A DNA stretch of 64,000 bases from Ardenticatenaceae bacterium (GCA_020634435.1 JACKBS010000007.1:62001-126000), one strand, 5' to 3'; counted from the first letter of the stretch, positions 53,698 through 62,600 are shown. The notes: generated by a model from the sequence alone, not told the origin. Made by a program: numbers and translations.

Positions 53698-54215
53698 AAC
53701 GTCCGATTCAGCCCCCGACAACCTTCTTTCAGAGCACGAACCAGATAGTTTTCTTTAACAACGGCTTCATGCCCCACACCTTCCAACAATGCCGTAGGCT
53801 TCATGGCCCTAAACGTCTCTTTATCAAATCAATAGTGCGTGCACTTGATAAGGGGCAGCATAATGAACACAAAATCATATTCATCAATCATTGAGCGTAT
53901 GGCTTCGCTCGGGTAGATACGATCTGGCAGCACACCTTCTGGTTCGCTCTGCCCTGTGATGAAAACACCGATATCTTGCAGCTGGCGCGCATCGGGCTTA
54001 GTCACTAGGATAATCACGCCGCGCGGTTTGGCCAACCAAGCCAACACGTGTCCAATACAGCCATAGCCGAGGATACCTATCACAGTTTCTGCAGCACAAA
54101 CGTTTCCCACCAATTTGGAGTTTAGTGCGTCTGCTTTTATGGAGCCATTGGGACACGCGATAAGCCCAGGCAAAGATTTAGGCTCACAAATACCATTGGC
54201 TGAGATAATGAGCAT
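53698..54215 (-). pseudogene. decayed D-2-hydroxyacid dehydrogenase
   Basis: The nucleotide-binding part is recognisable: GILGYGCIGHVLAWLAK (about residue 47-63), then EPEGVLPDRIYPSEA and DFVFIMLPL, matching NAD-binding D-2-hydroxyacid dehydrogenases. An in-frame TGA at 53829-53831 falls where a Leu is expected. The frame then continues as FDKETFRAMKPTALL ... VVKENYLVRALKEG, the expected next segment, up to TAG 53698. The N-terminal third and the C-terminal catalytic His are absent, and conserved residues are changed (LLVNVGRG to LLEGVGHE). I treat it as a remnant. Confidence 0.8.
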
Positions 54216-54235
54216 ATCGCATTGTCAGAAATCGG

Positions 54236-54433
54236 TCATCGCCAAGCGGCCGTTTCCGCCTGATCCGAGTCCGCGCCAAACCGATTCGCCAACTGCCCGG
54301 CTTCCCGCGCCACGCGGGCCACATGCGCCGCCACCTTGGGCAGATGGTGACGGGTAAGAACGGCCGTCACGTCTCGCCCCAAATCGCCCATCAGTAAAAA
54401 TTGTCCGAAATAGGGTAACAAAGCATCATTCAT
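54236..54433 (-). CDS. small hypothetical protein, 65 residues
   Basis: ATG 54433 begins a helical, soluble peptide (LLPYFGQFLLMGDLGRDV, VAAHVARVAREAGQLANRF) with normal codon use and one perfect ACGGCCGT. I do not recognise it. GGTGG is the only ribosome-site candidate. It lies next to a pseudogene, so it could itself be a fragment. Confidence 0.4.
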   Translation of the reverse strand: MNDALLPYFGQFLLMGDLGRDVTAVLTRHHLPKVAAHVARVAREAGQLANRFGADSDQAETAAWR

Positions 54434-54958
54434 GCATCCACCTACCAAAGATTGTCCAGGTACATTGAGCCAAACTCTGCATAAAAATCCGGCTTTTGCC
54501 CAGTATTTGTCTTGTTTATAAGCAGAATATGAACGATCGCCGCTAAAAACATTGACAAAACATTAACAAGAAAGATACAATAAGTCAGCAGTTAGATAAG
54601 TATCTAGAATCTCATTTTCTAGGCAAAGATTCAGGCGACTTTTAATTGTTGCCCATAATGCAAGGATAAAATAGGGAGCTAACGGCCGTTTTTCCGCGCA
54701 CAACTTAAGCACAGTAAAGGTAAGGAAACGGCCGTGCAGCGCATCTAAATTTAAGAAAGTTGATGCCGCAAGCCGCAAACAACCGTTGCACGCAAAACCA
54801 CTCGTAACACAAACGATGATGGGACCCAGCGTCCGCCACCCCTGCCACAAAACCAAGGGAACCGACGCCAACAAGAAGTGCGAACTTAATGAAACCGCCG
54901 ATTTTGGCGCCGCTGCACCTTCGCCAATGGACGATGCAGTATCAAGGAGAACGACATT
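54434..54958. other. 525-bp region upstream of folE
   Basis: It holds two perfect ACGGCCGT palindromes (54681, 54729). The last 200 bases are rich in short inverted pieces and could form an mRNA leader. I could not match it to a known riboswitch by eye. A weak 103-residue reverse frame exists at 54563-54874, with no ribosome site; I do not call it. Confidence 0.35.
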
Positions 54959-55642
54959 ATGTTAAATTCAGTAAAGGAATTAAATGGATATCACCAGCAT
55001 GAGCCAGAATACCGTAACGGTCATGCCAATGGTAAAGCAAACGGCAAGACAAACGGGGCCGTCGCACATCATGATGAAACAAAAGAGGCGAAACAGGCCA
55101 TCGAAACGGCCGTACGCACCATCCTCACCAACGTAGGCGAAGACCCCGACCGCGAAGGGCTGATTGGCACCCCAGACCGCATCGCCCGCATGTACGATGA
55201 AATTCTGGCGGGTTACACAACCGATCCCGTCAAATTGGTCAATGGTGCCTTGTTTGATGTGGAATACGACGACCCTGTCATCGTCAAAGAAATTGAATAT
55301 TTCAGCATGTGCGAACATCACATGCTGCCCTTCTTTGGCCGGGCGCACATCGCCTACATTCCGTCAGACAAAGTGATCGGCCTTTCCAAAATCCCGCGCA
55401 TCGTCGAGATGTTTGCCCGCCGCCTGCAAGTGCAAGAACGCATGACGCGCCAGATCGCCGAAATGATCGATGAAGTCTTGAAGCCCCAAGGTGTAGCCGT
55501 TGTGGTAGAAGGCTCCCACATGTGTTCTATGATGCGCGGCGTCAAGAAAGAACATCCCCGCATGATGACCAGCTACATGATTGGCAAATACAAGGAAGAC
55601 AAAGAGCTGCGCCGCGAGTTTATGGATCAGCTGCGCAAGTAA
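54959..55642 (+). CDS. folE: GTP cyclohydrolase I
   Basis: A 227-residue FolE, which turns GTP into 7,8-dihydroneopterin triphosphate for folate/pterin synthesis. The zinc and substrate residues are in EDPDREGLIGTPDRIARMY, CEHHMLPFFGRAHIAYIP (about 118-135) and SHMCSMMRGVKKEHPRM. The first 40 residues, rich in Asn/Gly/Lys/His, are an unusual disordered extension ahead of the family core. AAGGAGAAC is 7 bp before the ATG. A terminator follows at 55666-55704, so it is probably a single-gene unit. Confidence 0.96.
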   Translation: MLNSVKELNGYHQHEPEYRNGHANGKANGKTNGAVAHHDETKEAKQAIETAVRTILTNVGEDPDREGLIGTPDRIARMYDEILAGYTTDPVKLVNGALFDVEYDDPVIVKEIEYFSMCEHHMLPFFGRAHIAYIPSDKVIGLSKIPRIVEMFARRLQVQERMTRQIAEMIDEVLKPQGVAVVVEGSHMCSMMRGVKKEHPRMMTSYMIGKYKEDKELRREFMDQLRK

Positions 55643-55665
55643 ATTCCCCCTCACCAATATTTATG

Positions 55666-55704
55666 AGAGCAGCATCCCATTGTGAGATGCTGCTCTTTTT
55701 GTTT
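55666..55704 (+). terminator. rho-independent terminator after folE
   Basis: AGAGCAGCATC pairs with GATGCTGCTCT around a 9-base loop, followed by TTTTTGTTT. Confidence 0.92.
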
Positions 55705-55759
55705 ACCCCCATCACATCCCCTGTCCTTTTTGGCAGTAGCCGGACGCTTAAAAACCGAG

Positions 55760-55782
55760 TACAATATGTGAAAAATATCACA
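55760..55782 (+). promoter_or_regulatory. promoter -10 with an overlapping TGTGA-N6-TCACA operator
   Basis: TACAAT (55760-55765) is followed by the palindrome TGTGAAAAATATCACA (55767-55782), which would straddle the transcript start. The half-site pattern fits both Rex (NADH-sensing repressor) and CRP/FNR-type regulators; the position downstream of -10 favours repression. The regulated gene is the NADH dehydrogenase at 55851. Confidence 0.6.
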
Positions 55783-55850
55783 ATAGATATTTTTCTTATC
55801 AACAACTTGCTGCTTTTGAACCAACCCATCAAAAGCAAAAGGCAGAAAAA

Positions 55851-57119
55851 ATGAATACGCAACAGCCTCGCGTTGTCATCGTCGGGGCGGGCTTTGGCGG
55901 CTTGTTTGCCGCGCGTGCCCTGGCTGGCAAACCGGTCGATGTGCTGCTGATCGACCGCAATAATTTTCACACATTTACGCCCCTGCTCTACCAGGTAGCG
56001 ACTTGCGCCCTAGATCCATCGGAGATCGCTTACCCCATCCGCACCATCTTTCGCAAAGATCGCAACATCCGAACACTGCTGGGTAATGTCACAGCTATTG
56101 ACTACGCGAACAAGTGCCTGGCAGTGGCCGTCGGGGAACAAACTTTGCAGGAACGATACGACTACTTGATTTTGGCTACCGGCAGCGTACCGACCTACTT
56201 TGGCCAGGAAGCTTTTCGCGACAATGCGCTAGAACTGCGCACGCTGAGCGACGCCGTGAACCTGCGCAACCACATCCTGGCCCTCTTTGAACAGGCTACC
56301 TGGATAGAGGATGAGGCCATCCAAAAAGCCATGACAACCATCGTGGTGGTTGGCGGCGGACCAACTGGACTGGAGACAGCGGGAGCCATTTTTGAGCTGT
56401 ACAACCACGTGCTCAACCAGGAATACGTACATCGGGACCTGAGCGCGCGCGTGGTTTTGATCGAAATGCAGCCCTTTCTGCTGGCCCCCTACCCGGACAA
56501 GCTGCGGCAAGCGGCCTTAGAACAGCTGCGCTCGCTGGGTGTGGAAGTTCGGCTGGGGAGTCCCGTGGAAAGTGTCGCGCATGATCATGTTCAACTGAAA
56601 GATGGCGAACGACTGGAAACGTACACGCTGGTTTGGGCTGCGGGCGTGAAAGGGTCACCGGTAGCCGAACTGCTGGATGTTGAACTGAAGCGTGGCAATC
56701 GGGTGCCCATTTTGCCCACTACCGAAGTAGTCAATCGGCCCGCCATTTATGCCGTGGGCGACATGAGCTACCTGGATGATGAGGACGGCAATCCGTACCC
56801 CATGCTGATTCCGGTGGCCCAGCAGCAGGGCGAATTGGCCGCACAGAATATTTTGGCAGAGATTAGAGGTGGGGAGAAACGGCCGTTTCGTTATCATGAT
56901 CGCGGTACCATGTCCACCATTGGCCGTCGCCGCGCGGTGGCCTGGATCTACAACAAGATTCAGCTGCGCGGCTATATCGCTTGGCTGGCCTGGCTGGGGC
57001 TGCATCTGGTAACACTGCTTGGCTTCCGTAACCGGCTGAGCGTGTTTCTAAGCTGGGTGTGGAATTACTTCACCTACGACCGCTCAGTGCGGATTATTTT
57101 GAATCAGGAAAGGGAATAG
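55851..57119 (+). CDS. ndh: type II NADH:quinone oxidoreductase
   Basis: A 422-residue FAD enzyme that passes electrons from NADH to the quinone pool without pumping protons. FAD and NAD motifs: VVIVGAGFGGLFAARAL (8-24), TIVVVGGGPTGLETAGAI (about 162-179) and YAVGDMSYLDD (about 300-310). The C-terminal helical region with WLAWLGLHLVTLLGF is a membrane-surface anchor. The ATG follows an A-rich stretch without a strong ribosome site. The Rex/CRP-like operator upstream suggests redox control. Confidence 0.93.
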   Translation: MNTQQPRVVIVGAGFGGLFAARALAGKPVDVLLIDRNNFHTFTPLLYQVATCALDPSEIAYPIRTIFRKDRNIRTLLGNVTAIDYANKCLAVAVGEQTLQERYDYLILATGSVPTYFGQEAFRDNALELRTLSDAVNLRNHILALFEQATWIEDEAIQKAMTTIVVVGGGPTGLETAGAIFELYNHVLNQEYVHRDLSARVVLIEMQPFLLAPYPDKLRQAALEQLRSLGVEVRLGSPVESVAHDHVQLKDGERLETYTLVWAAGVKGSPVAELLDVELKRGNRVPILPTTEVVNRPAIYAVGDMSYLDDEDGNPYPMLIPVAQQQGELAAQNILAEIRGGEKRPFRYHDRGTMSTIGRRRAVAWIYNKIQLRGYIAWLAWLGLHLVTLLGFRNRLSVFLSWVWNYFTYDRSVRIILNQERE

Positions 57120-57152
57120 TAAGAAGTGAAAAGTGAAAAGTGAGCAGTGAAG

Positions 57153-57191
57153 GGAGACTGGAGATTAGAAATTTTCCAATCTCCAATCTCC
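57153..57191. repeat. dispersed repeat R1, short copy
   Basis: GGAGACTGGAGATTAGAAA pairs with its loop-side inverse TTTTCCAATCTCCAATCTCC. It touches the rpe stop codon. It is related to the copy inside uvrA. Confidence 0.75.
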
Positions 57192-57877
57192 TAAATGGAA
57201 AAGACGGTGCGGGCGATGTTTTTCATTTCAGCGATGTTTTCCGCAATTGTTTTTTCGCCGCGGAAAATGGCGCTGCCCGCGACCAGGGCGGTGGCCCCGG
57301 CGGCGACCACTTCAGCCGTGTTTTTGGCGCTAATGCCGCCATCTACCTCTAACCAGGCATTGCTGCGCTGCTCGGTGAGCATCTGGCGTAAGTGGCGGAT
57401 TTTGCGGGTACTTTGCGGGATGTAGCTCTGCCCACCAAACCCCGGATTCACCGACATAACGAGGATGAGGTCCACATCGGGAATAATCTCTTCTACCGTG
57501 GACAGCGACGTGGCTGGGTTAAACGTTACCCCCGCCTTTATGCCCAACTCTTTGATCGCCTGCACTGTGCGATGCAAATGATTTGTTGCCTCAACATGCA
57601 CCGTGAGCCGCGAAGCGCCCGCTTCGGCAAACTGTTCCAGATAACGCTCCGGCTCTTCGATCATCAAGTGGACATCAAGCGGAATGTTGGCGGCTTCGGC
57701 CAACGGCCGTATCGCTTTCAGCACCAATGGACCAAAAGAGATATTGGGCACAAAACGGCCGTCCATGATGTCCACATGCAGCCAATCCGCCCCACCGGCA
57801 ATCGCTTCCGAAACCTGCTCACCCAGGCGAGTAAAATCGGCCGCCAGGATGGAGGGGGCAATCTTTACGGGCAGCAT
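57191..57877 (-). CDS. rpe: ribulose-phosphate 3-epimerase
   Basis: A 228-residue TIM barrel that interconverts ribulose-5-phosphate and xylulose-5-phosphate in the pentose phosphate pathway. The metal and phosphate motifs are HVDIMDGRFVPN (about 35-46), HLMIEEPER (about 70-78), MSVNPGFGGQ (about 141-150) and VDGGI (about 177-181). Its ATG begins 3 bp after the transketolase stop, so they share a message. Confidence 0.97.
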   Translation of the reverse strand: MLPVKIAPSILAADFTRLGEQVSEAIAGGADWLHVDIMDGRFVPNISFGPLVLKAIRPLAEAANIPLDVHLMIEEPERYLEQFAEAGASRLTVHVEATNHLHRTVQAIKELGIKAGVTFNPATSLSTVEEIIPDVDLILVMSVNPGFGGQSYIPQSTRKIRHLRQMLTEQRSNAWLEVDGGISAKNTAEVVAAGATALVAGSAIFRGEKTIAENIAEMKNIARTVFSI

Positions 57878-57880
57878 AGC

Positions 57881-59869
57881 TTAACCTAGCAGCGATAGCG
57901 CCGCTTCCACCATCGCCTCCGCCGTGATGCCTAGACCCTGGTAAATGGCCTTGTACGGGGCAGATGCGCCGTAGCGGTTTAGGCCGATTGCTTTGCCTTC
58001 CAAGCCCAGGTACCGCTCCCAACCCAGCGTCACTCCAGCCTCGATGGACACACGGGCGCTGATCGCTTTGGGCAGCACCGATTCCTGGTAAGCGGCATCC
58101 TGGGCAGCAAAAATTTCCCAGCTGGGCATGGAAACCACACGCGCCGCGACACCTTTTTCAGCTAGCTGATTTTGTGCTTCCAGGGCAATTTGGACTTCGG
58201 AGCCGGTGGCCAGCAGGAGCACCTGTGGATTTGCGGCGTCGCTGAGCACGTAAGCGCCTTTGGCTGCACCGGACGCATCGGCATATTTGCTGTGGTCCAG
58301 GTTGGGTACGCCCTGCCGGGTGAGGATGAGCGCCGTCGGGCCAGTTTTGTGCTCCAATGCAGATTGCCAGGCAACGGCCGTTTCTGCCGCATCAGCCGGG
58401 CGAATGACGGTCATGTTGGGCATGGCGCGCAAGGACATGATGTGCTCGATGGGCTGATGGGTTGGGCCGTCGGTGCCTAAACCAATGCTGTCGTGGGTGA
58501 AGACGTAGATGACCGGCAGTCCCATCAGCGCCGACAGGCGGACGGAACCGCGCATGTAGTCAGAGAAAACGAGGAAGGTGCCGCCATACGGCCGTATCCC
58601 ACCGTGCAGCGCCATGCCGTTCAACATGCCACCCATGGCATGTTCCCGCACGCCAAAATGGATGTAGCGGCCGCTAAAATCATCCTTCGTCAAGGCAGTT
58701 TCACCCTTAATGTCGGTGTTATTGGAGCCGGTAAGGTCAGCGGAACCACCTAGCAGGTAGGGCACGTATGGCGCGATGGCGTTGAGAACCTGGCCCGAGG
58801 CGGCGCGAGTGGCCAGGCTCTTGCCCGCTTCGAAAGTAGGCAAAATATCGTCCCAATTGGTCGGCAGCTCACCGCTCAGAAACTGGTGGAAACGTGCGGC
58901 ATCTTCAGGAAAGGCAGCCTGGTAGCCTTGCCATACTTTCTTCCATTCGTCCTCAAAACGGCCGTCCCTATGCAAGAAGTCGCGGGCTTCGTCAGGAATG
59001 TAAAAGAGGGGTTCGGTCGGCCAATCCAGCGCTTCTTTGGTTAAGGCCACTTCAGCTTCACCCAGGGCCGAACCGTGTACGCCAGACGTGTCTTGTTTGT
59101 TGGGGCTACCAAAACCGATGTGCGTACGGCAGGCAATGATAGACGGCCGTTCACCTTCCGCTTTAGCTGTTTCGATGGCTGCTTTAACTGCCAACGGATC
59201 GTGACCATCGACCTTTTGCGTATGCCAGCCATAGGCGGCAAACCGGGCCATCACATCCTCGGTAAAGGCGATGTCTGTGGTACCATCAATGGTGATGTGG
59301 TTGTCATCGTACATCACAATGAGTTTGCCCAGGCCAAGATGCCCCGCCAACGAGGCCGCTTCCTGCGACACGCCTTCCATCAAATCGCCGTCCCCCGCAA
59401 TGACGTAGGTGTGGTGGTTGACAATGTCGTAACCAGGGCGATTGAACCGCGCCGCCAGCCAACGCTCGGCGAGAGCCATGCCCACGGCGTTGGTGATACC
59501 CTGTCCCAGTGGACCTGTTGTGGTCTCCACGCCAACGGTATGGCCGTACTCTGGATGACCCGGCGTTTTACTGTCCCACTGGCGGAAATTTTTCAACTCT
59601 TCCAACGGCAAATCGTAACCGCTGAGGTGCAGCAGGCTATAAAGCAGCATCGAGCCATGCCCGGCGGACAAAACAAACCGGTCGCGATCGGGCCAATGTG
59701 GGTTTTGGGGATTGTGGCGCAGGAACTGTGTCCACAACACCACGGCAATATCGGCCGTACCCATTGGCATTCCCGGATGCCCCTCACCGGCTTTTTGCAC
59801 CGCATCCATGGTTAACCCACGAATGGTACTGGCTGCTTGACGATGTAGTTCTAAGTTGTAATCACTCAT
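57881..59869 (-). CDS. tkt: transketolase
   Basis: A 662-residue thiamine-diphosphate enzyme moving two-carbon units between sugar phosphates. Motifs seen: AGHGSMLLYSLLHLSGYDLP near residue 70, the ThDP-binding GDGDLMEGVSQEAA ... DDNHITIDG (about 155-195), and the catalytic HDSIGLGTDGPTHQPIEH region (about 463-480). Two tandem ThDP domains and a C-terminal domain complete the standard length. It is cotranscribed with rpe. An R1 repeat lies just upstream. Confidence 0.97.
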   Translation of the reverse strand: MSDYNLELHRQAASTIRGLTMDAVQKAGEGHPGMPMGTADIAVVLWTQFLRHNPQNPHWPDRDRFVLSAGHGSMLLYSLLHLSGYDLPLEELKNFRQWDSKTPGHPEYGHTVGVETTTGPLGQGITNAVGMALAERWLAARFNRPGYDIVNHHTYVIAGDGDLMEGVSQEAASLAGHLGLGKLIVMYDDNHITIDGTTDIAFTEDVMARFAAYGWHTQKVDGHDPLAVKAAIETAKAEGERPSIIACRTHIGFGSPNKQDTSGVHGSALGEAEVALTKEALDWPTEPLFYIPDEARDFLHRDGRFEDEWKKVWQGYQAAFPEDAARFHQFLSGELPTNWDDILPTFEAGKSLATRAASGQVLNAIAPYVPYLLGGSADLTGSNNTDIKGETALTKDDFSGRYIHFGVREHAMGGMLNGMALHGGIRPYGGTFLVFSDYMRGSVRLSALMGLPVIYVFTHDSIGLGTDGPTHQPIEHIMSLRAMPNMTVIRPADAAETAVAWQSALEHKTGPTALILTRQGVPNLDHSKYADASGAAKGAYVLSDAANPQVLLLATGSEVQIALEAQNQLAEKGVAARVVSMPSWEIFAAQDAAYQESVLPKAISARVSIEAGVTLGWERYLGLEGKAIGLNRYGASAPYKAIYQGLGITAEAMVEAALSLLG

Positions 59870-59887
59870 TTTCTTCTCCTATTTTTA

Positions 59888-59944
59888 GGAGATTAGAGAT
59901 TGGAGAGTGGAGATTCACAATCTCTAACTCGCCTATCCCCAATC
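59888..59944. repeat. dispersed repeat R1, third copy
   Basis: GGAGATTAGAGATTGGAGAG... followed by CACAATCTCTAACTC; imperfect arms. It separates the SDR and tkt genes. Confidence 0.65.
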
Positions 59945-59952
59945 CTTGCACT

Positions 59953-60720
59953 TTAACGGGGAGCCATGCGGATGGCACCATCCAACCGGATGACTTCACC
60001 GTTCAACATTTCGTTTTCGATGATGTGTTGGGCCAGGGCGGCGTACTCTTCTGGGCGGCCCAGGCGGGACGGAAAGGGCACCTGCTCGCCCAAGGAAATA
60101 CGCGCTTTTTCCGGCAGGCCGGCCATCATGGGCGTCTCGAAGATGCCGGGGGCGATGGTCATGACGCGAATGCCGCAGCGGGCCAGGTCGCGGGCAATGG
60201 GCAGGGTCATGCCAACCACGCCACCCTTTGATGCAGAATAAGCCGCTTGCCCCATCTGGCCATCAAAAGCGGCCACGGAAGCGGTGTTGATGATGACACC
60301 TCGTTCGCCAGCCGCGTTTGGCTCGCCAGCGGTCATAGCCACTGCCGCCAGGCGAATGACATTGAAGGTGCCGATGAGGTTAATTTGAATGACTTTGGCA
60401 AACGCGTCGAGGGGGTGCGGGCCTTCGCGGCCAATGACTTTGGTGGCAATGGCGATACCGGCGCAGTTGATGACCCCTTGCAGGCCACCAAATTGGGAAA
60501 CGGCCGTATCCACCGCCCCCTGCACATCTGCCTCCGACGTCACATCGGTTTTGGCAAACCGAACGTTGTCGCCTAACTCATTGGCCAAGGCCTCGCCTGC
60601 TTCCCGGTTTAAATCGGCAATGACGACATTGGCTCCGCCGCCAGCCAGTCGCTGCACACAGGCAGCGCCCAAGCCGGAACTGCCACCTGTTACCAAAAAG
60701 GTTGACCCTTGTATTTTCAT
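59953..60720 (-). CDS. SDR-family 3-hydroxyacyl-CoA-dehydrogenase-like oxidoreductase
   Basis: A 255-residue short-chain dehydrogenase. NAD-binding TGGSSGLGAA (about 11-20), NCAGIA (about 86-91), catalytic Ser in NTASVAAFDG (about 145-154) and Tyr/Lys in AAYSASKGG (about 159-167). The inserts VIGREGPHPLDAF and DGAIRMAPR closely follow the HSD17B10-like (HADH2) 3-hydroxyacyl-CoA dehydrogenase subgroup, which oxidises fatty-acid or branched-chain intermediates. It lies upstream of tkt with 83 bp and an R1 repeat between. Confidence 0.93.
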   Translation of the reverse strand: MKIQGSTFLVTGGSSGLGAACVQRLAGGGANVVIADLNREAGEALANELGDNVRFAKTDVTSEADVQGAVDTAVSQFGGLQGVINCAGIAIATKVIGREGPHPLDAFAKVIQINLIGTFNVIRLAAVAMTAGEPNAAGERGVIINTASVAAFDGQMGQAAYSASKGGVVGMTLPIARDLARCGIRVMTIAPGIFETPMMAGLPEKARISLGEQVPFPSRLGRPEEYAALAQHIIENEMLNGEVIRLDGAIRMAPR

Positions 60721-60970
60721 GAATTCACCTCGGCTGAAAGTTGTCCCGCACCGACAGTTAATCTATCGACCCCAGGGTTTGGTTAGTGGAATGGGATTTG
60801 CTAAAGGCTCACCGCACAGTGCACCCTCCGCACCTGAATTGTAACAATTCTTAACGGCCGTTCGCAACTGCAAAATCTGGCTTTGAATGTGACCCGCAGC
60901 CAGAACGTGTGTCCAAGAATTAGCTTAGAAACCCTGTGTCCATCTGTGACTCACCAACCTTGATAGTGCT

Positions 60971-61177
60971 ATGAAAATTGCCCTTTTACCGGACGGAACG
61001 GCCGTCGAAGCCACGGCCACCGCGCCAAGCGAAGCCACTTGCCCGCATTGTGGCGGTGTATTACTATTGCGCCAGCGACGCACGATGAATCAATCGGTGG
61101 TTGCTTTTTACTGGCGTCATGCCAGCAACCAAAACTTAAAATGCCGGGCACGGCGGCGGCCTGGCGGTGATCGGTAA
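60971..61177 (+). CDS. small zinc-ribbon protein
   Basis: A 68-residue protein with one CPHCGG pair (residues 24-29) and a later single Cys, so a metal site could be formed by dimerisation or by the histidine WRHAS. The C-terminal tail is Arg-rich (RARRRPGGDR), suggesting nucleic-acid contact. TGATAGTGCT lies next to the ATG and no ribosome site is present. I do not know the family. Confidence 0.6.
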   Translation: MKIALLPDGTAVEATATAPSEATCPHCGGVLLLRQRRTMNQSVVAFYWRHASNQNLKCRARRRPGGDR

Positions 61178-61220
61178 TCAGTAGTTGGTCATCGGTGATC
61201 AGCAGAAAATGGATCACCGA
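61165..61220. repeat. dispersed repeat R7 (GATCGGTAATCAG type)
   Basis: Direct units GTGATCGGTAATCAG, GTCATCGGTGATCAG and the inverse ATCACCGAT, between the zinc-ribbon and SRAP genes. Confidence 0.6.
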
Positions 61221-61253
61221 TACCAGGGACGGATTACGAAAAAGGAGTCAACC

Positions 61254-61940
61254 ATGTGTGGTCGATTTGCCCTGATGACCCCAACCGAAGCGTTGGCAAA
61301 ACTGTTTGGTGTACCAGAAACGGCCGTTGCCACCCTACCCCCATCCGTTCCCCGCTACAACATTGCCCCCACGCAGCCCGTCGTTGCCATTCGCCTGGAT
61401 GAGCACGGCGAGCGCGACCTGACGTTTTTCCATTGGGGGCTTATCCCCTCGTGGTCCAAAGATATCCAGATTGGCTCGCGCATGATTAACGCCCGGTCAG
61501 AAACAGTGACGGAAAAGCCTTCCTTCCGCACCGCGTTTAAGCGCCGCCGCTGCCTTATCCCGGCAGACGGTTTTTACGAATGGCAAAAGCAGGCTGATGG
61601 CAAGCAGCCGATGTTCATTCGCCCAACTGATGACGAGGAACGGCCGTTTGCCCTGGCTGGTTTGTGGGAATTCTGGAGCGATCCTGACGGGGGAACCATT
61701 CAATCCTGTACCATCCTCACCACCACGCCAAACGAGTTGATGGCGCCCATTCACAACCGGATGCCGGTGATTGTAGAACCAGAAGATTTTGACCTCTGGC
61801 TCCATCCCGAACCCGATCCCGAACAGGGGCTGCATCTGTTACGGCCGTATCCGGCCGAAAAAATGGTCGCCTACCCCGTAAGCACTCTGGTCAACAACCC
61901 GCGCCACGATAACCCAGAGTGCATACAACCCATTGCTTAG
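61254..61940 (+). CDS. SOS-response-associated peptidase (SRAP; YedK/HMCES)
   Basis: A 228-residue SRAP protein, which caps abasic sites in single-stranded DNA through its N-terminal Cys2. The Met-Cys-Gly-Arg-Phe start is exact. Other active residues: Asn in INARSET (about 77-83), Glu in ADGFYEW (about 105-111) and His in HNRMPVIV (about 165-172). ATG 61254 is set by AAAGGAG and by the required Cys2. It is a third DNA-repair gene here, with uvrA and the AlkZ-like protein. Confidence 0.96.
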   Translation: MCGRFALMTPTEALAKLFGVPETAVATLPPSVPRYNIAPTQPVVAIRLDEHGERDLTFFHWGLIPSWSKDIQIGSRMINARSETVTEKPSFRTAFKRRRCLIPADGFYEWQKQADGKQPMFIRPTDDEERPFALAGLWEFWSDPDGGTIQSCTILTTTPNELMAPIHNRMPVIVEPEDFDLWLHPEPDPEQGLHLLRPYPAEKMVAYPVSTLVNNPRHDNPECIQPIA

Positions 61941-61951
61941 AACTGACTTGG

Positions 61952-62012
61952 CGTAATTGGTAATTGAGTCATTAAGCAATTTAACCGCGCAATTACCCAA
62001 TTGCTCAATTGC
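61952..62012. repeat. dispersed repeat R8 (AATTGAG/CTCAATT)
   Basis: GTAATTGGTAATTGAG ... CAATTACCCAATTGCTC forms an imperfect hairpin before the GmhB-like gene. Confidence 0.6.
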
Positions 62013-62031
62013 CTTCAAAAAAGGACGCCAG

Positions 62032-62595
62032 ATGCCTCAACAACCCGCCCTTTTCCTTGACCGTGATGGTGTATTTATTGAAAATCGGTCCAACTACGTG
62101 CGCAGTTGGGCTGATGTGGAGTTCTTCCCCCAAGCGCTCGACGCGCTGGCACACATCCGTGACATTCCTTACAAAATCATCGTGGTGACCAACCAATCGG
62201 CCGTAGGCCGCGGGCTGATGAGTTTGGAAACGGCCGTATCCCTCAATGAGCGTATTTTGGCTGAGGTGAGAGGGAGAAACGGCCGTATCGACGCCAGCTA
62301 TCTTTGCCCCGCCCCACCTGGCACCAACGATCCGTGCCGCAAACCGCGCCCCGGCATGCTGCTCCAGGCCGCCCAAGAGCACAAACTGGACCTCAGCCAA
62401 TCCTACATGATTGGCGACGCCCTCACGGACCTCCAAGCAGGTCAGGCAGCTGGGGTTAAGCAAGCGATCCTGCTGCTCACCGGACGGGGCCAAGCTCAGG
62501 CACAGCTGCCGCTTGCGGCTGAACTACCTGCCTTTACCACCTACCCCACCCTAGCCGATGCTCTGCATCACCTCTTCCCCGATCCAAAGCGCTAA
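62032..62595 (+). CDS. GmhB-like HAD phosphatase
   Basis: About 187 residues. HAD motif I FLDRDGVFIE (residues 7-16, two Asp), motif II VTNQSAVGRG (about 53-62), a Zn-like loop CPAPPGTNDPCRKPRP and motif III/IV MIGDALTDLQAG (about 125-136) match D-glycero-D-manno-heptose-1,7-bisphosphate 7-phosphatases. Related phosphatases also act on histidinol phosphate. AAGGACG precedes ATG 62032. In organisms with no LPS it may serve other sugar phosphates. Confidence 0.88.
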   Translation: MPQQPALFLDRDGVFIENRSNYVRSWADVEFFPQALDALAHIRDIPYKIIVVTNQSAVGRGLMSLETAVSLNERILAEVRGRNGRIDASYLCPAPPGTNDPCRKPRPGMLLQAAQEHKLDLSQSYMIGDALTDLQAGQAAGVKQAILLLTGRGQAQAQLPLAAELPAFTTYPTLADALHHLFPDPKR

Positions 62596-62600
62596 AACAA

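Noticed and set aside
53829..53831. In-frame TGA as a selenocysteine codon, given selB in the window
   Set aside because: The aligned residue is Leu rather than Cys, and the gene lacks its N- and C-terminal parts.
54563..54874. 103-residue reverse frame upstream of folE
   Set aside because: No ribosome site, no recognisable pattern, and it covers a region that looks like a leader.
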